From contig CM082584.2 of assembly GCA_040954595.2 (NCBI GenBank), forward strand, positions 930,001-994,000: a DNA stretch of 64,000 bases, given 5' to 3'. The notes under the pieces were generated by a model, which did not search any database, was not told where the DNA came from, and worked only from the letters and a program-made list of their open reading frames with translations. Position 1 is the stretch's first letter; every line of letters starts with the position of its first letter. The DNA comes from Balanoglossus misakiensis. Its lineage: Eukaryota; Hemichordata. This document shows, one piece after another, positions 32,723-45,440 of the stretch. A program made the position numbers and the translations under genes.

Positions 32723-34859
32723 AAAAAATATTTGAGGGAAAGAAGGAAGTTTTTCATAGCTTTGGTGCGTCAATTAGTAGAGAGGTTCCCTTGTTATCCT
32801 TAGACTCAAACTCAGAGTTTCCAATCTTTCAGTATTTTCATGATATTACTTTCCATCTTAGATTTGTTCATCTAAACAAACTGACTGATAGGTATACATG
32901 AACATTTTATTGACTAATGAATGTGCCTGTATGTTGCAATTTAAAGAAGTCAGATATTAAACAAGCGCCACACCTGTTTTAATCAGCCTCCATATGGAGG
33001 GTACACATCGCAGAGAGATGACAAACCCCATGCAAATTCAAGTAATATGTCTCAATGGTGCTGATTTTAAAGGATAGGTGGATGATTTGAAAAATGTTAT
33101 TGTGGAAAAAGATGTGTAAAATTTGGCAGCTTGTGAGGCTTTAATTGTAAAATCTTTGAAATGTGTTTTACTCTTTAGGTCCAATTTTGTATATGTCAAT
33201 ATACCATTGGGACCAATGTGAAATTGTTCTAAACTCAGAAACTCAAGAAGGTACTGGTCAGATTGCTTTAGAAATTGGTGTGTATTTATGTTATTGAGAC
33301 TTTATACAGATTTTATTTTTCATTTTTGAAGTATATTTTGGGGTGATTTTGGTCGTGATATACTCAGAAACCTCTACCCACATTTTTTTTAAAATTTGGT
33401 TTGCATGTTTTTAGGTGTGATTTTATGACAATTTAACAAACCCAGTGATGGAAGTGACAATATTTTTTTTTTTTTTTTTGGCAATTACTGCCATTTTTGT
33501 CTGATTGCTTTGCAATTTAGTTTGCAGTTTCTAGGGAATTCTTACTGTGGTGCACAAAATTCACAAAGGTGATTTACTATCCTCATGCGCTTTGTTGAAC
33601 TGGCACCCTGTTGCAAAACAGACATTACAACACTCTTTGAATTGAATTCATAGCTACCAATTTTTCGGGGGTGTAGCACCTTTTTTATGCCTAAAACTTT
33701 GATCGAGAACTTCAAATTAAATGCAACCCTCCAAATATTTGCAATATTTCAGGTAAAATGATTTAATTTTAAAGCATAAATTTTGATGTATTCATAATCA
33801 TTAAGAAAAACACATTTTGAAAATAGAATATTAATCACACTAGCAGTCATAATACTTTTGAATCATCACTAAAGAACATATAGAAAAATTAAACAGGTGT
33901 TAATTATTTATATTTGAACGCAAAGCGTAAATTCCCTTGTGCCATGGAATTGACAATCTGCAACTGGTGGGGTCCTTCTGCCAGTAAAAAGCATCAGATA
34001 AATTCTGCATGCTCATCACCGAGGCAATTTAGGTGTACTTTTGTACTTTAAGAACTGTCGGTTTTCGCAACTGAAACTCTGTTCACAGGACAGAGGAAAA
34101 ACTAGAATGACAACAGCTATGTAAGCTAACAAAAGGAACACAGAGCATAGTTCTCCATACTCACATTTTAATGCAATAATTTTTGCTGAAACTGGGGCGT
34201 CCGTGGGCAGGCAAAGGCAGTTCTAACTCGACTTGCAAATAAGGCCCATGTCTCTTGTTCGCTGAGATTGTCTGGTTCTAATAATAGCTGTAAGAACTTG
34301 ATCATTGACCGAACTGTTGGTTCAATTTTGCAACATTTTATGATTTCAAGCTGTGCAATATTTGCAACTCAGTTTCAACTTTGGTTGGAGGGATGATGAT
34401 GAAGCCATTTCACTGACAAAATAGCGCTACTGATTGATGTCAATGTTTGTTTACAGTCAAATGCATTGCCATCATAAAAATACATGTGAGAAATTTCTTA
34501 TGTGTATGATACACACTTTTGTGCATGACTGCAAACTCTGTTACAGTTGTGAAATTCTAAGGGTTGAATGCATTGGGTAGAATTCATGTTTTTTGGATTC
34601 TTAAACAACCAGTCACGAAAGCTAAGTGGTTACCTCAGAGAAACTGTGTTAAATTTGGTCATCAATTGCTTTAAATCACACAAGACATTCCCAGAGCTAA
34701 AGTTACTGCAGCAGTCAGTTTCAACTCAGCTTGCAAATTGGGATCATGTCTTGTGTTCATCGAGACTGTCTGTAGTCGAGTTGACAGTCCTATGGGGTCA
34801 ATGATGAACCTACAAATGTTCTTTCCAATGAAATTGTTATAAATCTAATATTCAGGATT

Positions 34860-35720
34860 TGCATTCATACCTTAAACAATATAACTGTATTGCAAATATG
34901 GCAACTCTTCTAAGTTACATTGGAACACCTTCTCGCCACTGTTTGTGCCAAAATGGTGAATAAGCTTTCATTTTCAAGCCTTAACATAGGCACCCAAAAC
35001 AAGACAACAGCATTGCAAATATGGCATTTTTTGTTCAACTCTTCTCATTTGCATAGTCCAAAATGGCCGCCAAACTCCTCTAACATGTAAATTTCCTATG
35101 GTCGTCTTAAATAGTGTGTAGTATCGCATTTGAAGGGTTTTCATCAATATGGGTACCTAAAACAATTTCAACGTGGTTGACATTGCAATGTTAGACAGCT
35201 GTTCTAATTTGCATAATCTAGAATGGCCGACAAACTTCTCTAACATGTAAATTTACTATGGTTGTCTTTAATAGTGTGTAATATCGCATTTGCAGGGTTT
35301 TCATCAATATGGGTAACTAAAACAATTTCAGCGTGGTTGACATGGCAATATTAGACAGCTGTTCTAATTTGCATAATCCAAAATGGCCACCAAACTCTTC
35401 TTAAATGTAAATTTCCCTGTTTTGTCTTATATGGTGCCTAAAATCGCATTTGCAGGGTTTTCATCAATATGGGTAACTAAAACAATTTCAGCGTGGTTGA
35501 CATGGCAATATTAGACAACTGTTCTAATTTGCATAATCCAAAATGGCCGACAAACTTCTCTAACATGTAAATTTCCCTGGTTTGTCTTATATGGTGTGTA
35601 ATATCGCATTTTCACGGTTTCAATTAATATGGGTACCTAAAACAATTTCAACGTGGTTGACATGGCAATATTACACAACTGTTCTAATTTGCATAATTCG
35701 AACACCTGCTGGATAATTTA
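34860..35720 (+). repeat. 160-bp tandem repeat array (right arm)
   Basis: Five or so units with an exact 160-bp spacing: GGGTA(C/A)CTAAAAC begins at 35151, 35311, 35471 and 35631. Conserved blocks are CAATTTCAACGTGGTTGACAT, TCTAATTTGCATAATCCAAA and AATGGCCGCCAAAC. It is the inverted counterpart of 7880-8345 but longer. Confidence 0.9.
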
Positions 35721-36307
35721 ATTTTTGCCCTTCTTGTCCCATGATTATATGTGTAATATCTCATTTTCAATGTGTTTACATGTATATATGCAGAATCCAT
35801 TTCAAACTAAGTGGGCATATTGTAGCGCCAATCTTATTTTTTAATCCGCACCACAGAACTGATGCAAGGTTTAGGACTGGAAATGTATGTGGCCACTGGC
35901 CGACACCCCGGGCGAGAGGTCTCCAATTATTTTCAGCACATAGTGTGCTTCCCGGTTGATAACATCAATATGTGTAAATGCCAAAAACCCGACCTATTGT
36001 AATACCAGTCAAATTTTCTTTGTCATTTACCATTTTTCTCTTGCATATGAACGTTTTTCTTAAAGAGTACATACCCATATACATTTGTATGGGAGCACAC
36101 ATCCCCACCCCCTGCCAACAATAATTGGACAACTTTATTCTTCTTATACTTCTTTTTAGTCTAAACATTCATATAGAGAAGGCAACATGTTCTTGAAGCT
36201 GCTGACTATGGAAATATGATGAAGTACATTTTCCTAGTTGTACATGTACAGTATGATAGGCCCAATGTACCAATTGGAGATGTGTGCCTTACAGGCAACA
36301 TACATGT

Positions 36308-39300
36308 AGCTCTGCATGGCCTGGTTAATCAATGTTGACGCAAAGGTTGACCCTACCAAACACTCAAAATTAATGGGCACGACACTGGCCACTAGCTCTG
36401 CATGGCCTGGTTAATCAATGTTGACGCAAAGGTTGACCCCACCAAACACTCAAAATTGATGGGCACGACACTGGCCACTAGCTCTGCATGGCCTGGTTAA
36501 TCAATGTTGACGCAAAGGTTGACCCCACCAAACACTCAAAATTGATGGGCACGACACTGGCCACTAGCTCTGCATGGCCTGGTTAATCAATGTTGACGCA
36601 AAGGTTGACCCCACCAAACACTCAAAATTGATGGGCACGACACTGGCCACTAGCTCTGCATGGCCTGGTTAATCAATGTTGACGCAAAGGTTGACCCCAC
36701 CAAACACTCAAAATTGATGGGCACGACACTGGCCACTAGCTCTGCATGGCCTGGTTAATCAATGTTGACGCAAAGGTTGACCCCACCAAACACTCAAAAT
36801 TAATGGGCACGACACTGGCCACTAGCTCTGCATGGCCTGGTTAATCAATGTTGACGCAAAGGTTGACCCCACCAAACACTCAAAATTGATGGGCACGACA
36901 CTGGCCACTACAATGTAGCTCTGCATGGCCTGGTTAATCAATGTTGACGCAAAGGTTGACCCAACCAAACACTCAAAATTGATGGGCACGACACTGGCCA
37001 CTAGCTCTGCATGGCCTGGTTAATCAATGTTGACGCAAAGGTTGACCCCACCAAACACTCAAAATTGATGGGCACGACACTGGCCACTAGCTCTGCATGG
37101 CCTGGTTAATCAAGGTTGACGCAAAGGTTGACCCCTCCAAACACTCAAAATTGATGGGCACGACACTGGCCACTAGCTCTGCATGGCCTGGTTAATCAAG
37201 GTTGACGCAAAGGTTGACCCCACCAAACACTCAAAATTGATGGGCACGACACTGGCCACTAGCTCTGCATGGCCTGGCTAATCAAGGTTGACGCAAAGGT
37301 TGACCCCACCAAACACTCAAAATTGATGGGCACGACACTGGCCACTAGCTCTGCATGGCCTGGCTAATCAAGGTTGACGCAAAGGTTGACCCCACCAAAC
37401 ACTCAAAATTGATGGGCACGACACTGGCCACTAGCTCTGCATGGCCTGGCTAATCAAGGTTGACGCAAAGGTTGACCCCACCAAACACTCAAAATTGATG
37501 GGCACGCCACTGGCCCCTAGCTCTGCATGGCCTGGCTAATCAAGGTTGACGCAAAGGTTGACCCCACCAAACACTCAAAATTAATGGGCGCGACACTAGC
37601 CACTAGCTCTGGCCTGGCTAATCAATGTTGATGCAAGGGTTGACCCCACCAAACACTCAAAATTGATGGGCACGACACTGGCCACTAGCTCTGGCCTGGC
37701 TAATCAAGGTTGACGCAAAGGTTGACCCCACCAAACACTCAAAATTGATGGGCACGACACTGGCCACTAGCTCTGGCCTGGCTAATCAAGGTTGACGCAA
37801 GGGTTGACCCCACCAAACACTCAAAATTAATGGGCGCAACACTGGCCACTAAGCTCTGGCCTGGCTAATCAATGTTGACGCAAGGGTTGACCCCACCAAA
37901 CACTCATAATTGATGGGCACGACACTGGCCACTAGCTCTGGCCTGGCTAATCAATGTTGACGCAAGGGTTGACCCCACCAAACACTCAAAATTGATGGGC
38001 ACGACACTGGCCACTAAGCTCTGGCCTGGCTAATCAAGGTTGACGCAAGGGTTGACCCCACCAAACACTCATAATTGATGGGCACGACACTGGCCACTAG
38101 CTCTGGCCTGGCTAATCAAGGTTGACGCAAGGGTTGACCCCACCAAACACTCAAAATTGATGGGCACGACACTGGCCACTAGCTCTGGCCTAGCTAATCA
38201 ATGTTGACGCAAGGGTTGACCCCACCAAACACTCAAAATTGATGGGCACGACACTGGCCACTAGCTCTGGCCTGGCTAATCCAGGTTGACGCAAGGGTTG
38301 ACCCCACCAAACACTCAAAATTAATGGGCGCGACACTGGCCACTAAGCTCTGGCCTGGCTAATCAAGGTTGACGCAAGGGTTGACCCCACCAAACACTCA
38401 AAATTGATGGGCACGACACTGGCCACTAAGCTCTGGCCTGGTTAATCAATGTTGACGCAAAGGTTGACCCCACCAAACACTCAAAATTAATGGGAACGAC
38501 ACTGGCCACTAGCTCTGCATGGCCTGGTTTATCAATGTTGACGCAAAGGTTGACCCCACCAAACACTCAAAATTAATGGGCACGACACTGGCCACTAGCT
38601 CTGCATGGCCTGGTTAATCAATGTTGACGCAAAGGTTGACCCCACCAAACACTCAAAATTAATGGGCACGACACTGGCCACTAGCTCTGCATGGCCTGGT
38701 TAATCAATGTTGACGCAAAGGTTGACCCCACCAAACACTCAAAATTAATGGGCACGACACTGGCTACTAGCTCTGCATGGCATGGTTAATCAATGTTGAC
38801 GCAAAGGTTGACCCCACCAAACACTCAAAATTGATGGGCACGACACTGGCCACTAGCTCTGCATGGCCTGGTTAATCAAGGTTGACGCAAAGGTTGACCC
38901 CTCCAAACACTCAAAATTGATGGGCACGACACTGGCCACTAGCTCTGCATGGCCTGGTTAATCAAGGTTGACGCAAAGGTTGACCCCACCAAACACTCAA
39001 AATTGATGGGCACGACACTGGCCACTAGCTCTGCATGGCCTGGCTAATCAAGGTTGACGCAAAGGTTGACCCCACCAAACACTCAAAATTGATGGGCACG
39101 ACACTGGCCACTAGCTCTGCATGGCCTGGCTAATCAAGGTTGACGCAAAGGTTGACCCCACCAAACACTCAAAATTGATGGGCACGACACTGGCCACTAG
39201 CTCTGCATGGCCTGGCTAATCAAGGTTGACGCAAAGGTTGACCCCACCAAACACTCAAAATTGATGGGCACGCCACTGGCCCCTAGCTCTGCATGGCCTG

Positions 39301-40879
39301 GCTAATCAAGGTTGACGCAAAGGTTGACCCCACCAAACACTCAAAATTAATGGGCGCGACACTAGCCACTAGCTCTGGCCTGGCTAATCAATGTTGATGC
39401 AAGGGTTGACCCCACCAAACACTCAAAATTGATGGGCACGACACTGGCCACTAGCTCTGGCCTGGCTAATCAAGGTTGACGCAAAGGTTGACCCCACCAA
39501 ACACTCAAAATTGATGGGCACGACACTGGCCACTAGCTCTGGCCTGGCTAATCAAGGTTGACGCAAGGGTTGACCCCACCAAACACTCAAAATTAATGGG
39601 CGCAACACTGGCCACTAAGCTCTGGCCTGGCTAATCAAGGTTGACGCAAGGGTTGACCCCACCAAACACTCATAATTGATGGGCACGACACTGGCCACTA
39701 GCTCTGGCCTGGCTAATCAATGTTGACGCAAGGGTTGACCCCACCAAACACTCAAAATTGATGGGCACGACACTGGCCACTAAGCTCTGGCCTGGCTAAT
39801 CAAGGTTGACGCAAGGGTTGACCCCACCAAACACTCATAATTGATGGGCACGACACTGGCCACTAGCTCTGGCCTGGCTAATCAAGGTTGACGCAAGGGT
39901 TGACCCCACCAAACACTCAAAATTGATGGGCACGACACTGGCCACTAGCTCTGGCCTAGCTAATCAATGTTGACGCAAGGGTTGACCCCACCAAACACTC
40001 AAAATTGATGGGCACGACACTGGCCACTAGCTCTGGCCTGGCTAATCCAGGTTGACGCAAGGGTTGACCCCACCAAACACTCAAAATTAATGGGCGCGAC
40101 ACTGGCCACTAAGCTCTGGCCTGGCTAATCAAGGTTGACGCAAGGGTTGACCCCACCAAACACTCAAAATTGATGGGCACGACACTGGCCACTAAGCTCT
40201 GGCCTGGTTAATCAATGTTGACGCAAAGGTTGACCCCACCAAACACTCAAAATTAATGGGAACGACACTGGCCACTAGCTCTGCATGGCCTGGTTTATCA
40301 ATGTTGACGCAAAGGTTGACCCCACCAAACACTCAAAATTAATGGGCACGACACTGGCCACTAGCTCTGCATGGCCTGGTTAATCAATGTTGACGCAAAG
40401 GTTGACCCCACCAAACACTCAAAATTAATGGGCACGACACTGGCCACTAGCTCTGCATGGCCTGGTTAATCAATGTTGACGCAAAGGTTGACCCCACCAA
40501 ACACTCAAAATTAATGGGCACGACACTGGCTACTAGCTCTGCATGGCATGGTTAATCAATGTTGACGCAAAGGTTGACCCCACCAAACACTCAAAATTAA
40601 TGGGCACGACACTGGCCACTAGCTCTGCATGGCCTGGTTAATCAATGTTGACGCAAAGGTTGACCCCACCAAACACTCAAAATTAATGGGCACGACACTG
40701 GCCACTAGCTCTGCATGGCCTGGTTAATCAATGTTGACGCAAAGGTTGACCCCACCAAACACTCAAAATTAATGGGCACGACACTGGCCACTAGCTCTGC
40801 ATGGCCTGGTTAATCAATGTTGACGCAAAGGTTGACCCCACCAAACACTCAAAATTAATGGGCACGACACTGGCCACTA
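36308..40879. repeat. 86-bp satellite array, 54 units, with 1766-bp higher-order repeat
   Basis: Units start AGCTCTGCATGGCCTGG. A central class is 82-83 bp because CATG is missing (AGCTCTGGCCTGG). Nine units (36308-37088) are followed by two copies of a 21-unit block, 37089-38854 and 38855-40620, then three units to 40879. Marker variants recur at exactly 1766 bp: CCCCTCC (37131/38897), CACGCCACTGGCCCC (37501/39267), GGGAACGAC (38492/40258) and TGGCTACTAG (38761/40527). One unit carries an extra CAATGT near 36910. ACATGTA occurs at both outer edges. No ORF spans the array. Confidence 0.97.
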
Positions 40880-43328
40880 CATGTATTTGTGATATTTTAC
40901 ATGGTTAACCACGTCTTGAGAAAAGTAATTATAAGAGAACTTTGTTTCCAAAGTTAGGGGAGAATAATCTAACGGGAGATGGGAGTACCTCAGGCTACTG
41001 AGCTCGTTCCCTTCCTCATGTACTTTACTGGGCGTATTTGATGTACTATAATAATTCCGGACAATAAATGAACGTAAATCAGATACGTTTCTCCGTGGAT
41101 CACGGTTCTCGTCAGAGCCCGTTACCTCATCGCTACAGATTCCCCGATGCATGAACAATCATGAGAAACCAGCGGTAATACAAGTGTCACGATTGAGTTT
41201 TAACGATCATAGATCTTGTTTATGATTACGTATGAAGTCATTCACTTATATGGTTTTAGTCCAGTATTGACATTGGTACTTGACCCAGAGTAAACAAGAT
41301 TGTGTAATTGATACATGTCAGAACGAGATAGAGATATCACGCGCTAAGTTCATGTTTAAGAAATATCAAGATGACGTGTTCCTTTTATGACTTAATACTT
41401 GACTAACGTATTAATAAGGTGTGGTGAAATTTGAGATCACACATTTATCACCGGAGATCCGTGATGGGAGTCAACGAGCATGGATCGAGTCGTGTAATTC
41501 TTACGTGTGACCAGTAATAAACCAGAACTTTGTGTTACTCGGAAAACTTCTTGCAAGTCTCTGTCTACGAAAGGTTTACGATCTGCCGGGTACCTCTCTC
41601 GGACTTTATGAATATGTTGGGTGGAGAAGGAGATGGAGAGAATGTACGCCGTCAGCTTTCGGACGTGGCTGATTCCCCACAGAAGCCGATGAGGTAAACG
41701 TCCGGAGGACGACCGGCCGTAACAACAAACTGCATGAATTAAAGTTCAACAATCCTTAGAAGACAGGAACGTCAGAGGTTGAATCTTGATGGGAAAAGGC
41801 GAGGTATCGCTGGTTATCATCCGCGTACTGATGAAATTGTAGGATGTGGGGACGAATCGGTTTACTATAAAGTGGGGCTATATAAATGGTGAACAACAGA
41901 GGGGCAGTGGCACCCCATATACGAGAGGTGACTGTGAACTTGCAGTGTTTTCGATGATTACAGTTTGATATCTATATTGAAGGTAAGATGTAAACCATGT
42001 TAGTACTGTGTCTGAGATGCCAAGGTTCGATAGTCTACAAAGAAGTATCCCGTGATGCAAATGTACAACTGAAGAAAAAAGGAATCACAAATCTTAAAAC
42101 TAAGATGCCGTTAAGAATTAAATTTCGCGAAAAGGAAGTGACGAAATACGTACATTTTCAGGTGCTCTACAACAAGTAGTCTCCCTATCATCCCTATTGG
42201 AGCATGCAGCTAAAATTTACCATGACGTCATTGATTCTACGCGAACGTTTTTCTAATGGCGATAAACATATTTTGTATAAATTGTGCTCAAACGCCCGTG
42301 AATCTCACTCGCAAAAATTCACAAGTGGCGCATACAACACTAGGAAGAAAATTGTTTAGCAGTCTATAGAGTTTGTGACCTGAGATTTGGAAGTAAAAGT
42401 TAAACTTAAAAGTTGAGACAGAAGTGATTGAAGAGTAAAGAAACTTTTGAAGTGTTAAGAAAGTTATCGCATTCCTGATGAAAAGAAAAGAAAATACAAT
42501 ACATTCATAGTTTTAAGGAACACAAGGAAGACAAGTACTATGCAATCAGAGTATGCATGGATCATTCATCTAAAAATATATCTCCGCGTCTTTTGGCGGG
42601 TAAAAATAAAATGCTGGAACGGTCTTTTGGATGGCGGACTATTTGTGTCCTTCAAGTGGTCGAGTAGGTTTATTTCATTAAATTCTTATATTCTCAGTTG
42701 CTACCATAAATACCCAGTGTTCGTGTCGATGTATCTGGACGTCAGCACGATTCCATATAGGTACCTCTCAGTATTAGCCAAGCGAGTTATCCCCATCGAT
42801 AGAGTTTAATTCCCCGTTACATTCCCAACACCAATCCTCCCGCTTGACATTGAGGTTGAAGGTATACAAACCTTAGGAATCATGCAACCATCCAGAAAGT
42901 GTAATAAATTTTGAAGCTATGATGTGAGTTTTCAGTTCGTTTCTTCTTTTGATTTGTTGATGTAACATTGTGCGTTTTAAATAAAAGATAAAAAAATGTA
43001 CAGCAATGACGTCACAAAATTCACTGGTATTGATAAAGCTATATTATATCATATATTATATGTGTTAAATACTACCGTATCTCATTATTGCAGTATTTCG
43101 TGCTTTAACACAAAATACGCGAATAGGGTTGAATACAAAACTAAATGACACAATTTCTGTTTCTTTGCCAAAATTCTTAATCACAAGATCAGCCCATCCT
43201 TACGCCTCTACTCTATTGCTAAGAGAAACCAGCGTCCGTAACATGCATTGTGAAACCCCTCAACAACATGCATGTCAACACTTCATTTTTTCTCCAGCAT
43301 TGTCAGTTTGGTACCCTGACAACTCACG
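40880..43328. other. Intergenic DNA, no clear gene
   Basis: The stretch at 41450-41750 is more GC-rich. It contains a short open frame from ATG 41608 (MNMLGGEGDGENVRRQ...) that ends at a donor-like AG|GTAAAC near 41693; no acceptor or partner exon was found, so I do not call it. The RT fragment at 41874-42056 is the only recognised item. The ORF at 42540-42809 has no motif. Confidence 0.4.
41874..42056 (-). pseudogene. Non-LTR reverse transcriptase fragment
   Basis: The minus strand reads HGILLCRLSNLGISDTVLTW, then FTSYLQYRYQTV and LVYGVP, followed one frame over by PLLFTIYIAPL. This is the conserved RT stretch before and around the GVPQGSVLGPLLF box of CR1/jockey-type LINEs. About six residues between GVP and PLLF, including the QGS core, are deleted with a frame change. 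No YADD box or other LINE sequence follows. It is a dead fragment. Confidence 0.75.
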
Positions 43329-43757
43329 GGGCATCATGGGACAATATTAAAGCTGATTCAGTGTTTATGTGCATAAAACACACGGCGGTGGAAACATTCG
43401 TTTTAAATTATTGTGGACGCGCGCACGCCCTTGTCTGTGTACAGGTACTTGATGCTTGTCTACAGTCACGTGAAACGCTGTTGGTAGTACCCTAGAAGAT
43501 AGATATCTTTAATCAGAACTTTGGTAAGGAAGGTTTGAGAAGTCCATTCTATGTAAAGAAAGTTTAAGAAGTGTGTTACCAAAGGGTGTGGGGGTGGCTG
43601 GGGGTCATCAATATATCACTCTGCATCACGTTCACAGAAAAGGTCGCGACACGCCCACAAATCCACTCACGACTTGCGTCACCGGTTACAGGAGTTCGTA
43701 CAAAAGTGTGGTTTATGCACATTTACACTGAATCAGTTTTTTTGGCCCATGATGCCC
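43329..43757. mobile_element. Small TIR (MITE-like) element
   Basis: Ends of about 55 bp are inverted: left GGGCATCATGGGACAA ... CTGATTCAGTGTTTATGTGC, right (reverse complement) GGGCATCATGGGCCAA ... CTGATTCAGTGTAAATGTGC. The 429-bp length and lack of coding capacity fit a MITE. I cannot define a target duplication. Confidence 0.6.
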
Positions 43758-43788
43758 ATGGGCCAATACAGGCCACGATGCCTCCAGA

Positions 43789-43850
43789 ATGATGATGGCA
43801 ATGATGGTGATGATGATGATTGTGGTGGTGGTGGTGGTGGTGGTGATTGA
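43789..43850. repeat. (GAT)n(GGT)n microsatellite
   Basis: GATGAT then GTGGTG runs, similar to the one at 54852-54949. Confidence 0.9.
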
Positions 43851-44044
43851 GCTTTAATTTCCCTTTCTTCCTGTCTAACCACTTCCTCTCTCACCTTCAC
43901 TTATTCGGTCTCTCCCCTCCCCTTCTGTCAAAGTCCTCCCCTCATTCCCTTTCCATCCTGACATTCTCATTTCCGCCCTCTTGCTTTTCTTCTCCTTTCT
44001 CACATTCCTTTTCTCACCTCTCTCCCCCCTCCGTAACATGTTTA

Positions 44045-44187
44045 AGCAATAAAACACCCCCAGCCATGGTATATCACGAGATTTTGACCAGTTCACGACA
44101 TATACGCACGAGCGATAGCGAGTGCGTATATGGAGTTGAACTGGTCAAAATCGAGTGGTATACCATGGCTGGGGGTGTTTTATTGCT
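44045..44187. repeat. 143-bp near-perfect fold-back
   Basis: The left arm from AGCAATAAAACACCCCCAGC pairs with the right arm ending GCTGGGGGTGTTTTATTGCT. The two run through CCATGGTAT, ATTTTGACCAGTT and ATATACGCAC to a small loop around GAGCGATAGCGAG. Transcribed RNA would form a stem of about 60 bp. It is a MITE-like fold-back or hairpin-RNA source. Confidence 0.85.
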
Positions 44188-44977
44188 ATTATATTATGCC
44201 AGTATATTGAAACTTTGCATAAAACATTTTAAAAAGGCATTTTCTTTAACTATGATATATGACTGTGGTATATGGCTAATATATCACGGTCACGTGTCGT
44301 GTCTCGACCAATCAAATAGCGTGATTTACACCATCAATATACTGGTATAATATAATATGTAATATATAAAGTAAAAAAGTCCAAAGCATGATGTTATCAC
44401 AGATGACATTTGGAATGTATTATTGTACTATCTGGTTTAATTTCAAACATAGTGGAGTTATTTATTGGCCAGTATTTAAGCATGTTTAAAGAAGTCAAAC
44501 AGCATAATAGGCACATTTCATATCAAACAAAATTGACCAAATAAGCTCAAAAGAGGATTTGAACAATTTGTCCCTTTAAGTAATGTTCAATATTGGATTT
44601 ACACTTGTGATTGTATGTCATCTCCCTTTTGTTAGAAACCTCACAGTCATATAATAAACAGGTGACCTGACAATCATTTGAAATACCAAACTTCGGCAGC
44701 TATTTCAGTTTGGTCCAAAAACCTAATTTTAACTGGCACCTCAACTTTAGGACTATTATGGATGTTGCTGAAACTTGAAGTGGGCTGCTTGTGAAGAGGA
44801 AGACGTGAAGTGTCTCTCAGACAACGCTGCGCTCAGTCAGAGATAAAGTCAAAATATGGATTTGACTTGCAACAGTAATTTGTTAGTTAAGTCAAATTCA
44901 ACTTAAATATGTCTCTTTGGGTCAGTCATAACGGGTGTAGCATGCTGGAAGGGTGTGCTTACCCATTTCCGACACCT

Positions 44978-45434
44978 AGTACCACAGGGGCTGCAAACAT
45001 GAAAGTTATAAATGGCGAAGTACGTTCCATTCTGCGCTTTCCCAACCTGTCTTATCATTTGCTAATCCAGAATAAAAGCTATCCATTTCCCATTGCTAAC
45101 GACTTAATCTGTGTGCCCCATCCATGGATTAAGTTAATAAAGTAAACATCGGTCAGCGAGTACTGGGTATTCTCTTACCAAGTGAGAACTGACCGATGTT
45201 TACTTAATCCACTAAATCCGTGGATGGGGCACACAGATTAAGTCGTTAGCAGGTGCTTAATGGGAAATGCAATAGTTTGTATTCTGGATTAGCAACTGCT
45301 AAGACAGGTGGAGGTAACACAGAAAAATAAACAAGCACAAAGACTGTTCATCAATTAATGTTTATTGGGGGAAAATGCAGGAACTCCGCCTTTTATAACT
45401 TTCATGTTTGCAGCCCCCCTGTGCGAGTACTACC
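44978..45434. repeat. ~460-bp imperfect fold-back
   Basis: The left arm (GGGGCTGCAAACATGAAAG ... GCTAATCCAGAAT ... CTAACGACTTAATCTGTGTG ... GTAAACATCGGTCA) is repeated inverted in the right arm to 45434. The centre is near 45170. The right arm has an extra ~60 bp (about 45310-45390). The ORF at 44909-45145 lies in it and is not a gene. Confidence 0.75.
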
Positions 45435-45440
45435 ACTTAG

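Larger units (their letters stand above)
24735..36300 (-). repeat. Right arm of ~11-kb inverted duplication
   Basis: Reverse-complement partner of 7275-18445 (anchor pairs given there). Three insertions are private to this arm: 26383-26837, 27936-29430 and 31321-32722. The arm lacks the 8711-9532 element. Its outer end runs straight into the satellite at 36308, so the outer junction of the duplication lies there. No supported gene is seen. Confidence 0.85.

Noticed and set aside
32721-32724. Helitron 3' end (hairpin plus CTAA)
   Set aside because: A hairpin and a CTRR-like CTAA are present, but the 5' end is TAGCTGC rather than TC and the flanks do not show a clear A|T insertion. Kept only as something to test.
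36308-40879. CRISPR array
   Set aside because: Units are contiguous 82-86 bp satellite monomers without unique spacers, in an animal genome.
41608-41693. Possible first exon (MNMLGGEGDGENVRRQ...)
   Set aside because: Only a donor-like AG|GTAAAC supports it; no promoter, acceptor or downstream exon was found.
42540-42809. 89-codon ORF
   Set aside because: No domain or splice signals; composition like the surrounding non-coding DNA.
44909-45145. 78-codon ORF
   Set aside because: Lies wholly in the fold-back 44978-45434; no motif or splice context.
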